Source: Verrucomicrobiota bacterium (lineage in GTDB: Bacteria > Verrucomicrobiota > Verrucomicrobiia > CAIQCK01). From it: a stretch of DNA of 64,000 nucleotides. The translations under genes were made by a program, and so were the position numbers. The first letter of the stretch is position 1. Each line of letters starts with the position of its first letter. The notes under the pieces were generated by a model, which saw only the letters and a program-made list of their open reading frames with translations, was not told where the DNA came from and did no database searches. Positions 50,713 to 60,824 of the stretch are shown piece by piece. The DNA lies in contig JACRQF010000019.1 of NCBI GenBank assembly GCA_016222825.1, positions 310,001 through 374,000 of the forward strand, written 5' to 3'.

Positions 50713-51903
50713 ATGAGCAACGATCCCAAACGATGGGTGGCCTCGCACGTCGCCGCCCTGCCCAAGAGCGGCATCCGCGACTTCTTCGAGTTGGTCGCGA
50801 AGATGAAAGGCCAGGACGTCATCTCGCTCGGTGTGGGCGAGCCGGACTTCGTCACGCCGTGGCACGTCCGTGAGGCGGCGATTTACGCGCTGGAACACGG
50901 CAAGACCTACTACACCTCCAACCTCGGCCTCATCGAACTGCGCCGGGCCATTTCCACCTACGTCGAGGAGCATTTCGGCGTCTCGTATCGGCCTGATGAT
51001 GAGGCGATCGTCACCGTCGGCGTCAGCGAAGCGCTCGACCTGGCTTTCCGTGCGTTCTGCAATCCCGGCGACAAGGTGATGTTCCACCAGCCGTGCTACG
51101 TGAGCTATCATCCCAGCATTCGGCTCGTCCACGCCGAGGGCATCGCGGTGCCGACGTTTGCGCGAGACAACTTCGCGCTCACCGCCGAGTCCCTGCGGGC
51201 CGCGTGGCAGCCGGGCGCGAAGATTCTCATGCTCAACCTGCCGTGCAACCCGACAGGCGGCACGTGCAGCCGCGAGCAGATTGAGAAGATTGCCGAATTC
51301 TGCCGCGAGAAAGACCTGCTGGTGTTCAGCGATGAGATTTACTCCGAGCTGACGTTCGAGGGCACTCACACGAGCATTGCCAGCCTGCCCGGCATGATGG
51401 AGCGGACGATTTTTCTGCACGGCTTCTCCAAGGCGTTCGCAATGACCGGCTGGCGCATCGGCTACGCGTGCGGGCCGGCGGTGTTGATTGACGCAATGAT
51501 GAAGGTCCATCAATACGCCATGATGTGCGCCTCCATCGTCGCGCAGGAAGCCGCCCTCGAAGCGCTCAAACACGGCTGGGACCAGGTGCTGAGGATGCGC
51601 GAGCAGTATCATCGCCGGCGCGACCTGATCGTGCGACGATTTAACGAAATCGGCCTCAAGTGCCACTCGCCGCGCGGCAGCTTCTACGCCTTCCCCGATA
51701 TCACGGCGACGGGTTTGAGCGAGAAGGATTTCTCCGTAAACCTTCTCCAGCAACAGAAAGTGGCGGTGGTTCCCGGCACGGCGTTTGGCGAAAATGGTCG
51801 CGGCCACGTCCGCGCCTGCTTCGCGACAGCCTACGAGCAGATCATCGAAGCCTGCGACCGCATCGCGCGTTTCGTGGACGCCAGCGGTTCGAAGACCCGC
51901 TGA
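50713..51903 (+). CDS. class I/II aminotransferase (PLP fold type I)
   Basis: 396 residues. SLGVGEPDFVTP at the N-terminus, TVGVSEALDLAFRA, NLPCNPTGGTCS, VFSDEIYSEL with the PLP-nitrogen Asp, HGFSKAFAMTGWRIGY with PLP Lys240, and a C-terminal Arg region (GRGHVRACFATA). Closest in type to aspartate/alanine aminotransferases. The partner Lrp regulator, 12 bases upstream, points to amino-acid metabolism such as alanine or aromatic transamination. Cytoplasmic. Confidence 0.92.
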   Translation: MSNDPKRWVASHVAALPKSGIRDFFELVAKMKGQDVISLGVGEPDFVTPWHVREAAIYALEHGKTYYTSNLGLIELRRAISTYVEEHFGVSYRPDDEAIVTVGVSEALDLAFRAFCNPGDKVMFHQPCYVSYHPSIRLVHAEGIAVPTFARDNFALTAESLRAAWQPGAKILMLNLPCNPTGGTCSREQIEKIAEFCREKDLLVFSDEIYSELTFEGTHTSIASLPGMMERTIFLHGFSKAFAMTGWRIGYACGPAVLIDAMMKVHQYAMMCASIVAQEAALEALKHGWDQVLRMREQYHRRRDLIVRRFNEIGLKCHSPRGSFYAFPDITATGLSEKDFSVNLLQQQKVAVVPGTAFGENGRGHVRACFATAYEQIIEACDRIARFVDASGSKTR

Positions 51904-51927
51904 GGTCGGACGCCAACGCTGCGGGTA

Positions 51928-52638
51928 TTAGAAATACCCGCCCTTCTCCGTGATCTGGTGGATGCTCTGGCCCTCGGCGACCCAGCCAAAGATCTTTTTT
52001 TCATTGGCGCGGATTTCCTCGGCGCGCACCAGCACGTCGTGGGCGATGTCGCGCGGGACGCAGACCACGCCGTCGCAGTCGGCGAAGATGACGTCGCCGG
52101 GCTTGATGACCACGTCGCCGATCTTGATCGGCACCTGATAGTGCGTGATGAGACAACGGCCGAGCGAACCGTTCGGAATGCGGTATTTGTAATAGACCGG
52201 GAACGGCTTCTCCAGGATCTGCTTCGTGTCGCGGATGCCGCCGTCAATACACGCCGCCTTCACGCCCTTGCCGTAGGCGGTGGCGGTCATCACGCCGCCC
52301 CAGAGCGTCGCCCGCTCGTCGTTGGAAGTGTCCCACACCACGAACGTATCCTCGCCCATCTCGTCGAGCATCTGCGTGCGGAACGTCATCTCGCCGGTGA
52401 TCTTCACGTTCGGCGCGCTCTTGACGGTGAACGCGATGCCAGCAACAACATCGCTGTCGCGCAACGGCCGCAGGTGGCCCGGCAGCGACTGGTCGAGGAG
52501 GCAGAACTCGCGCAGCACATCGCTGATCGCGCCCGTGTAAAGTTGCTCGTAGCGTTTGAGCAATTCCTTGACGGGCACGGGGAACGGTTTCGTGGAGATG
52601 CCCTCGCGATGGGCGATGAGCTTCTCCAGTTTCATCAT
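51928..52638 (-). CDS. RraA-like / 4-carboxy-4-hydroxy-2-oxoadipate aldolase family protein
   Basis: 236 residues with the RraA fold: LYTGAISDVLREFCLLDQSLPGHLRPL, GGVMTATAYGKGVKAACIDGGIRDTKQI, PIKIGDVVIKPGDVIFADCDGVVCVPRDIAHDVLVRAEEI. GIRD with DCDGV are the metal-binding and substrate residues of the HMG/CHA aldolases; RraA proper lacks aldolase function. The aldolase group fits a degrader of aromatic or sugar acids. The start at 52638 has AAGAAG upstream; ATGs at 52674, 52683 and 52686 are alternatives. Confidence 0.85.
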   Translation of the reverse strand: MMKLEKLIAHREGISTKPFPVPVKELLKRYEQLYTGAISDVLREFCLLDQSLPGHLRPLRDSDVVAGIAFTVKSAPNVKITGEMTFRTQMLDEMGEDTFVVWDTSNDERATLWGGVMTATAYGKGVKAACIDGGIRDTKQILEKPFPVYYKYRIPNGSLGRCLITHYQVPIKIGDVVIKPGDVIFADCDGVVCVPRDIAHDVLVRAEEIRANEKKIFGWVAEGQSIHQITEKGGYF

Positions 52639-52752
52639 TTTCGCTTCTTTTTGCAGTAAGCTGTCGTTATTCATAAATTTCATCATCGGTCTTCTGACGT
52701 CGCCAATGTTCGATGCGAAGCGGTAGTTTACGCTGCCTTGCTCCAACGCGCA

Positions 52753-52777
52753 GCAAAATCCATGCGGTAGATTTTGC
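52753..52777. promoter_or_regulatory. dyad GCAAAATC-N9-GATTTTGC
   Basis: Perfect 8-base inverted arms (52753-52760 and 52770-52777) in the divergent gap between the RraA-like gene and gltX. The spacing resembles a dimeric repressor operator. No matching regulator can be named. Confidence 0.35.
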
Positions 52778-52849
52778 CTGGTCATTTTTCACTCTGTCTT
52801 TCTCCCCTCTTGCACCGGCGGGCGGGCGGCTGATAGATTGCCGCGCCTT

Positions 52850-54202
52850 ATGTCAGACGTTCGAGTTCGATTTGCGCCGTCGCCCACCGGGTTCCTCCAC
52901 ATCGGAGGAGCGCGGACGGCGCTCTTTAATTACCTCTACGCCCGCCACACGGGCGGGACGTTTGTGCTCCGCATTGAGGACACGGACGAGGCCCGGCATG
53001 TCGAGGAGGCGGTTCAGGTCATCCTCGATGGCCTGCGGTGGCTCGGCCTTGATTGGGACGAGGGGCCGGAGAAGGGCGGCGTGCACGGGCCGTATTTCCA
53101 GAGCCAGCGCAAGGACATCTACTGCGACTACGTGCGGCGGCTCATCGAGAACGGCGCGGCTTACGAGTTCGAGGACAAGGAAAAAGGCGGCATCGTGGTG
53201 AAATTCCGCATGACGCGCGAGCCGATCACCGTTCCCGACCTCATCTGCGGCAACGTCACCCGCCCGCTCAACGACACCGAGATGGCCGACCCCGACTTCG
53301 TCATCGTCCGCCGCGACGGCGTGCCGGTGTTCCACCTCGTCAACGTCGTGGATGACATCGAGATGAAGATCACGCACGTCATCCGCGGCGAAGACCATCT
53401 CTCGAACACGCCCAAGCACATCGCCCTCTACCGCGCGCTTGGCGCGGAGCCGCCGAAGTTCGCGCACATCCCGCTCATCCTGAACAGCGACGGCTCGAAG
53501 ATGAGCAAGAGCGACAAGGGCGCGGCGCTGCACGAATACATGAACGCGGGCTACGTGCCCGAAGCGGTGCGCAACTTCCTCTGTCTGCTCGGCTGGTCGC
53601 CGAAGGGCGACGTGGAGCTGCTCAGCCTCGCCGAAACTGTCGAGCGGTTCGACCTCGCGCAGGTTCAGCGGCACAACGCGCGTTTCGACCACGACAAGCT
53701 GCACTGGATGCAGGGGCAATACATGCTGAAGATGGAGCCGGGCCGGTTCAACGAGATGGCGCGCTCGTTCCTTGCGAAGACCGGCCTGACCGCCGGCCAG
53801 CCGGATGACTACGTCCTGCGCGTGCTCGGCCTCGTGAAGGAGAAGGTGAAGCTCTTTACCGAATTGCCGGAGTGGACGACCTATTTCTTCAAAGACGATT
53901 TCACCACCGACCGCGATGTCATCGTGAAGACGTTCGGCGGCGCGCCGCAAAGCTGGGAGTTGCTGGAGAAGCTGCGCGCCCGCTACGCCGGCCTAACTGA
54001 GTGGACGCACCCGGCCCTCGACGCGGCGTTGCGCGCGCTGGCGCAGGAGTCGGGCGTGAAAGCCGCCGCGCTCATTCACCCGTGCCGGGTCGCCGTCAGT
54101 GGCAAGGCGGGCGGGCCGAGCTTGTTTCACCTGCTCGAAACCCTCGGCCGCGACCGCGTCCTCCACCGCCTCGCCACCGCCCGCGATCGGCTGAAGTTGT
54201 AG
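52850..54202 (+). CDS. gltX: glutamyl-tRNA synthetase
   Basis: 450 residues of the class I synthetase fold. The HIGH-type motif is FAPSPTGFLHIGGARTALFNYLYAR, the KMSKS motif is SDGSKMSKSDKGAAL, and VVDDIEMKITHVIRGEDHLSNTPKHIALY is the Rossmann connective region. A C-terminal anticodon-binding helical domain follows (LMEKLRARYAGL-type region and HPCRVAVSGKAGGPSLFHLLETLG). The enzyme charges tRNA-Glu in the cytoplasm. ATG 52850 starts exactly at SDVRVRFAPSPTG. pgsA and der follow in the same direction, so these may form a housekeeping operon. Confidence 0.95.
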   Translation: MSDVRVRFAPSPTGFLHIGGARTALFNYLYARHTGGTFVLRIEDTDEARHVEEAVQVILDGLRWLGLDWDEGPEKGGVHGPYFQSQRKDIYCDYVRRLIENGAAYEFEDKEKGGIVVKFRMTREPITVPDLICGNVTRPLNDTEMADPDFVIVRRDGVPVFHLVNVVDDIEMKITHVIRGEDHLSNTPKHIALYRALGAEPPKFAHIPLILNSDGSKMSKSDKGAALHEYMNAGYVPEAVRNFLCLLGWSPKGDVELLSLAETVERFDLAQVQRHNARFDHDKLHWMQGQYMLKMEPGRFNEMARSFLAKTGLTAGQPDDYVLRVLGLVKEKVKLFTELPEWTTYFFKDDFTTDRDVIVKTFGGAPQSWELLEKLRARYAGLTEWTHPALDAALRALAQESGVKAAALIHPCRVAVSGKAGGPSLFHLLETLGRDRVLHRLATARDRLKL

Positions 54203-54203
54203 C

Positions 54204-54231
54204 GATTGCCTCTTACCACTTACCTCTTGCC
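54204..54231 (+). repeat. four tandem 7-bp units (NNTTRCC) filling the gltX-pgsA gap
   Basis: GATTGCC, TCTTACC, ACTTACC and TCTTGCC run in perfect phase from one base after the gltX stop to three bases before the pgsA ATG, so the whole intergenic gap is this array. Confidence 0.65.
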
Positions 54232-54234
54232 TTC

Positions 54235-54822
54235 ATGATTACGCTCGCCACCAAAGTCACCATCCTGCGCATCCTGCTGGTGCCGGTGTGCCTGTCGCAG
54301 CTTATATACTACGCCGTCGGCTACGCGGACGGCGCGGCGAAGGAATGGCATCGGTTGCTGGCGTTCTGGGTGTTCGTCGTGGCTTCGCTCAGCGACGCGG
54401 TGGACGGGTTCATTGCGCGGCAGTTCAACCAACAGTCACAGCTCGGCCGCGTGCTCGACCCGATTGCCGACAAGATGCTGTTGATGACCGTCATCATCCT
54501 GCTGGCGATCAATCCCGGCGGCGCGTTCCCGAAATTGCCGCTCTGGTTTCCGATCCTGGTCGTCAGCCGCGACGTGTTGCTCATCGCCGGCGCGCTGCTC
54601 ATTCACATCGTCGTCGGCGAGGTCAAGGTCAAGGCCCGCATCGTCAGCAAGGTCGCCACGCTCTGCCAGATGGTCACGCTCGCCTGCGTGATGCTGAAGA
54701 TGGACCCGGCCTCGATCGCATGGCCGCTCTACGCCGCCGGTTTCTTCACCGCCGTCTCGTTCATCTGGTATCTGTTCGACGGCGTGAAGCAGTTCAACAC
54801 CGTCGTAAACCTCAAAACCTAG
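54235..54822 (+). CDS. pgsA: CDP-diacylglycerol-glycerol-3-phosphate 3-phosphatidyltransferase
   Basis: 195 residues, integral membrane with about five to six helices. The CDP-alcohol phosphotransferase signature D-G-x2-A-R-x8-G-x3-D-x3-D is complete in SDAVDGFIARQFNQQSQLGR followed by VLDPIADK. It makes phosphatidylglycerophosphate for phosphatidylglycerol synthesis in the inner membrane. It starts at ITLATKVTILRILLVPV directly after the heptamer array that separates it from gltX. The upstream gap contains no ribosome binding site of the usual kind. Confidence 0.9.
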   Translation: MITLATKVTILRILLVPVCLSQLIYYAVGYADGAAKEWHRLLAFWVFVVASLSDAVDGFIARQFNQQSQLGRVLDPIADKMLLMTVIILLAINPGGAFPKLPLWFPILVVSRDVLLIAGALLIHIVVGEVKVKARIVSKVATLCQMVTLACVMLKMDPASIAWPLYAAGFFTAVSFIWYLFDGVKQFNTVVNLKT

Positions 54823-54831
54823 TCGTATCTG

Positions 54832-56262
54832 ATGTTACCTATCATCGCCATCGTCGGCCGGCCCAACGTCGGCAAAAGCGCGCTCTTCAACCGCATCGTC
54901 GGCAAACGCATCGCCATCGTCCACGACGAGCCGGGCATCACCCGCGACCGCATCAGCGTGGACACCGAGTGGGAGGGCGTGCGGTTCACGCTGCTCGACA
55001 CCGGCGGCATCGGCCTCGTCAAAGGCGAGCAGGCCAGCGATGAGATCGTCGCCGCCATGCGGCAACAGGCGCGCGTTGCCATCCAGGACGCCGCGCTCAT
55101 CGTCCTCGTCGTGGATTCCCGCGATGGCGTCGTGCCGCTCGACCACGAAGTGGTGCGCCAGCTCCGCGAGAGCGGCAAGCCGATCTTCCTCGCCGTCAAT
55201 AAGGTGGACTCAGAGAACCAACAGAACCTTCTGGTGGATTTTCTCTCGCTCGGTTTCAAGAACGTCTTCCCCGTCAGCGCCATCCAGGGCCACGGCGTCG
55301 AAGAACTGCTCAACGAAGCCGTTAAAGTGTTGCCAGCCGATCTCTCGGAATCCGAAATCCAAAATCCAAAACCCGAAATACCCCTCAAGATCGCCATCGT
55401 CGGCCGGCCCAACGTCGGCAAGTCCTCGCTCGTCAACCGCCTCGTCCGCGCCGAGCGCGTCATCGTCAGCGACGTGCCCGGCACCACACGCGATTCGGTG
55501 GACGTGCCGTTCAGCGTCGAGGTCGGCGGCGAGACGCGGCCTTACGTGCTCATTGACACCGCCGGCATCCGCGCGCGCAAGAAGGTGGACACCTCCGTCG
55601 AGTTCTTCAGCGTCCGCCGCGCCGAACTGAGTATCGAGCGATGTGACCTCGCCGTGCTCGTGCTGGATGCGACGTTCGGCGTCAGCGAGCAGGACAAGAA
55701 GATCGGCGGCAAGATTCTCGCCGCCAACAAAGGCTGCATCATCGCCGTCAACAAATGGGACCTCATCGGCGAGAAGGTGCAGAAGGAGTTCATCGAGCAG
55801 CTCCATCACATCCTGTTCTTCCTCGACTTCGCGCAGGTGGTCTTTGTTTCCGCCAAGACCGGCCAGGGCCTCGGCCGGTTGGTCTCCGCCGTTCATTCAG
55901 TGGACCAGCAGCTCAGCCAGACCGTCACCACCGGCCTGCTCAACCGCGTGCTGGCCGACGCCATTGCCGCGCGCCATCCGCCCGCCAGGTCCGGCCACCG
56001 GCTGAAGTTCTTCTACGCCACGCAGACCGGCACGCGCCCGCCGCGCATCCTGGTGTTCGTCAACCTGCCGGCGCTTTTCACCGACTCGTATCGGAAGTAT
56101 CTCAGCGACCGGCTGCGCGCCGCGTTTGGTTTCCAAGGCTGTCCGCTCGTCATCAGCGCCCGCGCCCGCGAGCGCATCGCGCCGAAGAAGACCGAGCAGA
56201 AGAACACGCCGCGCCGGCATCTGAAGCCGTGGGCGCAGGAGCAACGCGGCCGGAAACGCTAA
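54832..56262 (+). CDS. der: GTPase Der (EngA), ribosome biogenesis, with a heptamer tract in the linker
   Basis: 476 residues with two tandem GTPase domains. First: G1 IVGRPNVGKSALFNRI, G3 LLDTGG, G4 NKVD. Second: G1 IVGRPNVGKSSLVNRL, G3 LIDTAGIR, G4 NKWD, then the KH-like C-terminal domain (RLKFFYATQTGTRPPRILVFVN). Der helps assemble the 50S subunit in the cytoplasm. The linker between domains (about residues 172-185, SESEIQNPKPEIP) is encoded by five 7-bp units at 55347-55381 and probably came from repeat insertion. The gene starts nine bases after pgsA. Confidence 0.95.
   Translation: MLPIIAIVGRPNVGKSALFNRIVGKRIAIVHDEPGITRDRISVDTEWEGVRFTLLDTGGIGLVKGEQASDEIVAAMRQQARVAIQDAALIVLVVDSRDGVVPLDHEVVRQLRESGKPIFLAVNKVDSENQQNLLVDFLSLGFKNVFPVSAIQGHGVEELLNEAVKVLPADLSESEIQNPKPEIPLKIAIVGRPNVGKSSLVNRLVRAERVIVSDVPGTTRDSVDVPFSVEVGGETRPYVLIDTAGIRARKKVDTSVEFFSVRRAELSIERCDLAVLVLDATFGVSEQDKKIGGKILAANKGCIIAVNKWDLIGEKVQKEFIEQLHHILFFLDFAQVVFVSAKTGQGLGRLVSAVHSVDQQLSQTVTTGLLNRVLADAIAARHPPARSGHRLKFFYATQTGTRPPRILVFVNLPALFTDSYRKYLSDRLRAAFGFQGCPLVISARARERIAPKKTEQKNTPRRHLKPWAQEQRGRKR
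55347..55381 (+). repeat. five tandem 7-bp units (AAAATCC type) inside der
   Basis: GGAATCC, GAAATCC, AAAATCC, AAAACCC and GAAATAC are in perfect 7-base phase within the interdomain linker of der. The tract is AT-rich in a GC-rich gene and encodes SEIQNPKPEIP, low-complexity residues absent from most Der proteins. Confidence 0.6.
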
Positions 56263-56417
56263 CCTGCCGGCTTGGCGGTCTTCCAGCAAACGCGTTGGGC
56301 GGCGCAGAGGAGCTTCCATGCCCGTTCCGAAACGGGCGTGGGCACGCCGCATCCCGTTCCGTCGCGGTAAAAGATGCTGGCCGCGGAGGGGCCGCGTGAT
56401 ATAGTGCCCGGCAAGCA

Positions 56418-57014
56418 ATGAAGAACCTGTCCAATCGAATCTGTGGCCGCGGTGGTTTTACGTTGGTGGAGTTGCTGGTGGTCATTGTCATCATCGGCGT
56501 CCTGGCGGGGATGTTGTTGCCGGCCATCACCGGCGTGAAGGAACGAGGCAACCGGCTTTCCTGCGCCAGCCGCCTGAAGGAAATCCACAAGATGGCGGTG
56601 GCCTACGCGAAGGACAACGACGATGTGCTGCCTTTCTACGACGAACCCAAAGCCAACGCGCCGATGCTGCTGGATGAACAGGTCAACACGTTTTGCCGGA
56701 AGAACTACACGCGCAACCTGAAAGTCTTCAAGTGCCCCAGCCGCGGGTCGCCCACCAGTCTCAGCAAAGAGTATCAATACGAATACAACTCGTATTTCAC
56801 CGGCCGGCGCGCGCTCAGGTTCGCCCAGGTGAAGAACGCCGCGGGCTTGCGCCTGGCGTGGGACAGCGACAAGGAGAAGCAGGCGGGGTTCTACGACCCC
56901 CAGGACAATCACAGCGAGGCTGGCGGCAATGTGGTCTATGTGGACGGCCATGTGCAGTGGTGGGATGGAAAGAAGTATAGAGGCACCGAAGAGGTGAATC
57001 CCGACAGGCAGTGA
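56418..57014 (+). CDS. type II secretion/pseudopilin-like protein with N-terminal methylation motif
   Basis: 198 residues. Prepilin cleavage/methylation site GRG-FTLVELLVVIVIIGVLAGMLLPAI (cleavage after G, Glu at +5), a hydrophobic helix about 14-35, and a globular C-terminus with SCASRLKEIHKMAVAYAKDNDDVLP and NVVYVDGHVQWW. The C-terminal pattern with VDGHVQW resembles the H-X9-DG pseudopilin group abundant in Planctomycetes and Verrucomicrobia (DUF1559-like). Function is unknown; it likely forms cell-surface filaments or cargo. Not in an obvious secretion operon. Confidence 0.88.
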   Translation: MKNLSNRICGRGGFTLVELLVVIVIIGVLAGMLLPAITGVKERGNRLSCASRLKEIHKMAVAYAKDNDDVLPFYDEPKANAPMLLDEQVNTFCRKNYTRNLKVFKCPSRGSPTSLSKEYQYEYNSYFTGRRALRFAQVKNAAGLRLAWDSDKEKQAGFYDPQDNHSEAGGNVVYVDGHVQWWDGKKYRGTEEVNPDRQ

Positions 57015-57167
57015 CGCCGCGCGCGACGGGCGGAGAAGCCGGTTGAGAAGAGCTTCGCCGCATCGTCCCCGGTGGCCGCCTCGCGCCGGAGCGAGCCGCG
57101 CGGCTCCGGCTGTCCGGCAGCAGTTTGGGCAATGAAGCAACGCCGTCGTGCCAGTGCGACGGTGGAA

Positions 57168-57196
57168 TTGACAGCGCGAGTTTTGGTTTGATTGCA
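57168..57196 (+). promoter_or_regulatory. possible sigma-70-type promoter
   Basis: TTGACA (57168-57173) and ATTGCA (57191-57196) are 17 bases apart, immediately upstream of the oxidoreductase gene at 57210. The -10 match is weak. Confidence 0.3.
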
Positions 57197-57209
57197 CGGA
57201 GAGACGACG

Positions 57210-58649
<1,440 letters not shown>

Positions 58650-58682
58650 AACCGAAACGGTTCGGAACCGGCGGCGAATATG

Positions 58683-59423
58683 TCACTCCGCGGCGGAGCG
58701 GAGTTCCTTCAGCCATGCTCGCGCCGCCGCCGCGTCGGCCTCGTCGCCTCCGAGCCGCAGCGACAGCCAATGCTCGTAGCCAAGCGCGCCCAGCAACCTG
58801 CCCAGCAGCCTCGGATCGTCGCCAAGCCGCGCGCGCACGAGCCGCGCGCGCACGAGCCGCGCGTCGCGAGCCGGCTGCGCCAACTGCCTCAGCGCCGCCG
58901 CATCGCACGCGAGGCGGATGTTCGGGTGGTCCGCTTGTCGCACCAGCTTCTCTGCCGAGCCGCGTCCGCCGCCGCTCACGCAGAACGTCATGCGCCGCGA
59001 CTCCGCCAGTGGCCCGCAACGGCGCAACACTTCAGCCGCCAGTGTTCGCGCCTGGTCCGGGCGCAGTTTGCCGCGCAATGCTTTCGGAGCCGGCAACTCA
59101 AGGCAAACCAGCCTAGCGTCCAGCTCCGTGCAAAGCCGGACAGCCACCTGCAACCGCGCCAGGGCCGCCGCGCGCGAAGTGTCGCCGCCGGCCAGCCGGT
59201 GCTCTGTCCCCGCCATCACTCGGGTCAATCCGGTGATCGTCACGCCGGCGGCTGACGCCGCTTGCCGCAGCCGGCCTGCCTCCGCCTCTGTGAGTTCCGC
59301 CGGCTCCGCGGCGACCGCCGACCACGGCAGCAGCACGCCACGCAGTTTCAGCATGGTTGCGAGGACGAACGCCTTCTCCGCGCTGACGCGCAATCCGTCT
59401 TCAATTTCGAGAACCAAGCGCAC
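58683..59423 (-). CDS. sugar phosphate isomerase-like TIM-barrel protein
   Basis: 246 residues resembling the AP-endonuclease/xylose isomerase barrel superfamily: GVLLPWSAVAAEPAELTEAEAGRL, LDARLVCLELPAPKAL, MTFCVSGGGRGSAEKLVRQADHPNIRLACDAAAL, with metal-ligand residues less clear than usual (VSGGGR in place of Glu). A perfect 15-base tandem duplication (58831-58860) gives RLVRA twice. Substrate unknown. It converges on the oxidoreductase gene and is not closely linked to the MFS operon. Confidence 0.65.
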   Translation of the reverse strand: MRLVLEIEDGLRVSAEKAFVLATMLKLRGVLLPWSAVAAEPAELTEAEAGRLRQAASAAGVTITGLTRVMAGTEHRLAGGDTSRAAALARLQVAVRLCTELDARLVCLELPAPKALRGKLRPDQARTLAAEVLRRCGPLAESRRMTFCVSGGGRGSAEKLVRQADHPNIRLACDAAALRQLAQPARDARLVRARLVRARLGDDPRLLGRLLGALGYEHWLSLRLGGDEADAAAARAWLKELRSAAE

Positions 59424-59549
59424 GGCGGGATTCTAGCACACCGCAGCGGCGGAAAGCGCAATCTCAAACTCCAAGTCCAACTCCCCCAGGGAAACTTCCG
59501 CCTCCATGCCACATGCGATGAGCAGCGTGAGAACCCGGGTCAAGCGGCA

Positions 59550-60812
59550 TCACTCGAAGATGCGCTTGTGGGGGTTGATGAAGCCCCAGCAGACGGCGCC
59601 GAAGAGGAAGAGGCCGCCCATCACATACAACGGCGCGTTCCAATCGCCGAAGCTGCTCAGCAGCCACGTTACCATCAGCGGGCTGACGACGGAGCTGAGC
59701 GCGCCGGAGGTGTTCATCGCGGCGCTCACGACGCCCGCATGGTTGCCGCCGATGTCGAGGCAGGTGCTCCACGACGCGCCGAGCGTGAACATGCTCGCGG
59801 CGACAGCCGTCGCAATCAGCGTCGCTGCTAACATCGGTTGAGGCACAATGGCCGCGAGAATCATCGCCGAGCCAGCCAGCACGTAAGCGAACGCGCCGAC
59901 GCCGCAACGGCCGACGCGCAGGCCGAAGCGTTTCGTCACGAGGTCGGTCGTCACGCCGCCGAAGAGGTCGCCCGCCACGCTCAGAATCAGCGGCAGGCCG
60001 GAGAAGAGGCCGAGTTCCATCGCATTGAGGCCGTGTTTCTCCTTGAGGTAGGTCGGCAACCACGTGATGCAGAAGTAGAAGGCGTAGCTGTTCGGGAAAT
60101 ACATGCAGCAAAGCGGCAGCGTGTTGCGGTGGCTGAGCAACCGCTTCCAATACGCCCAGCCCTCGTGATGGCCGTTCGACGGCTCGCGCTCGGACGTGAT
60201 CTTCTCCAGTTCCGCCGCGTTCACCTCCTGATGCTCGCTCGGATCGTTGCGGAACCAGCGATACCAGACCGCCGCCCAGACCAAGCCCACCAGTCCGAAG
60301 ACGACGAACACCGCCCGCCAGTTCATGAAATGCAGGAGCGCCACCACGATCATCGGCGTCACGCCGCCCGCCAGGTGCGCACCGCTGAAAAAGATGCCCT
60401 GCACCGTGCCGCGCTCCGACTTCGGCACCCAGCGCGAGAATGTCCGCGCCACGCTCGGCCACGCGCCCGCCTCGCCAATGCCGAAGAGGAACCGCGTCAC
60501 GATAAGCGAGACGAAGTTGAACGCCGCCGCCGTGAGCATCGTGAAGCCCGACCACCAGAGCACAATGCGGGTCAGCACGTTGCGCGTGCCGCGGCGGTCA
60601 GCCCACCACGCCGTCGGGATTTCAAACAGCGCGTAGGCCAGCGCGAACGCACTGTAAACCCAGCTCATCTGGTCCTTGCTCAGGCCCAGGTCGCGCATGA
60701 TGTCCGGCGCAAGCGTGCCGATGCAGGCGCGGTCGAGATAAGTGACGGCGGCGAGCGCGACTGCCAGCGCGATCACCTTGTAGCGGACGTGCGTGGGATG
60801 CGCTGGGTTCAT
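59550..60812 (-). CDS. MFS transporter, anion:cation symporter-like (hexuronate/sugar acid)
   Basis: 420 residues, 12 transmembrane helices. Signatures are VTYLDRACIGTLAPDI at helix 1, DRRGTRNVLTRI in the loop, and RFLFGIGEAGAWPSVARTFSRWVPKSERG, the ACS-family motif region. Related transporters take up galactonate, hexuronates or other organic acids with protons. It is 12 bases downstream of a 2-hydroxyacid dehydrogenase and an HpaI aldolase, so the operon likely imports and degrades a sugar acid. Confidence 0.92.
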   Translation of the reverse strand: MNPAHPTHVRYKVIALAVALAAVTYLDRACIGTLAPDIMRDLGLSKDQMSWVYSAFALAYALFEIPTAWWADRRGTRNVLTRIVLWWSGFTMLTAAAFNFVSLIVTRFLFGIGEAGAWPSVARTFSRWVPKSERGTVQGIFFSGAHLAGGVTPMIVVALLHFMNWRAVFVVFGLVGLVWAAVWYRWFRNDPSEHQEVNAAELEKITSEREPSNGHHEGWAYWKRLLSHRNTLPLCCMYFPNSYAFYFCITWLPTYLKEKHGLNAMELGLFSGLPLILSVAGDLFGGVTTDLVTKRFGLRVGRCGVGAFAYVLAGSAMILAAIVPQPMLAATLIATAVAASMFTLGASWSTCLDIGGNHAGVVSAAMNTSGALSSVVSPLMVTWLLSSFGDWNAPLYVMGGLFLFGAVCWGFINPHKRIFE

Positions 60813-60824
60813 AGTGTCGTGCGG

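Noticed and set aside
56320..56337. Hairpin GCCCGTT-CCGA-AACGGGC after der as an intrinsic terminator
   Set aside because: Only a seven-base stem and no T-tract follows; too weak to call.
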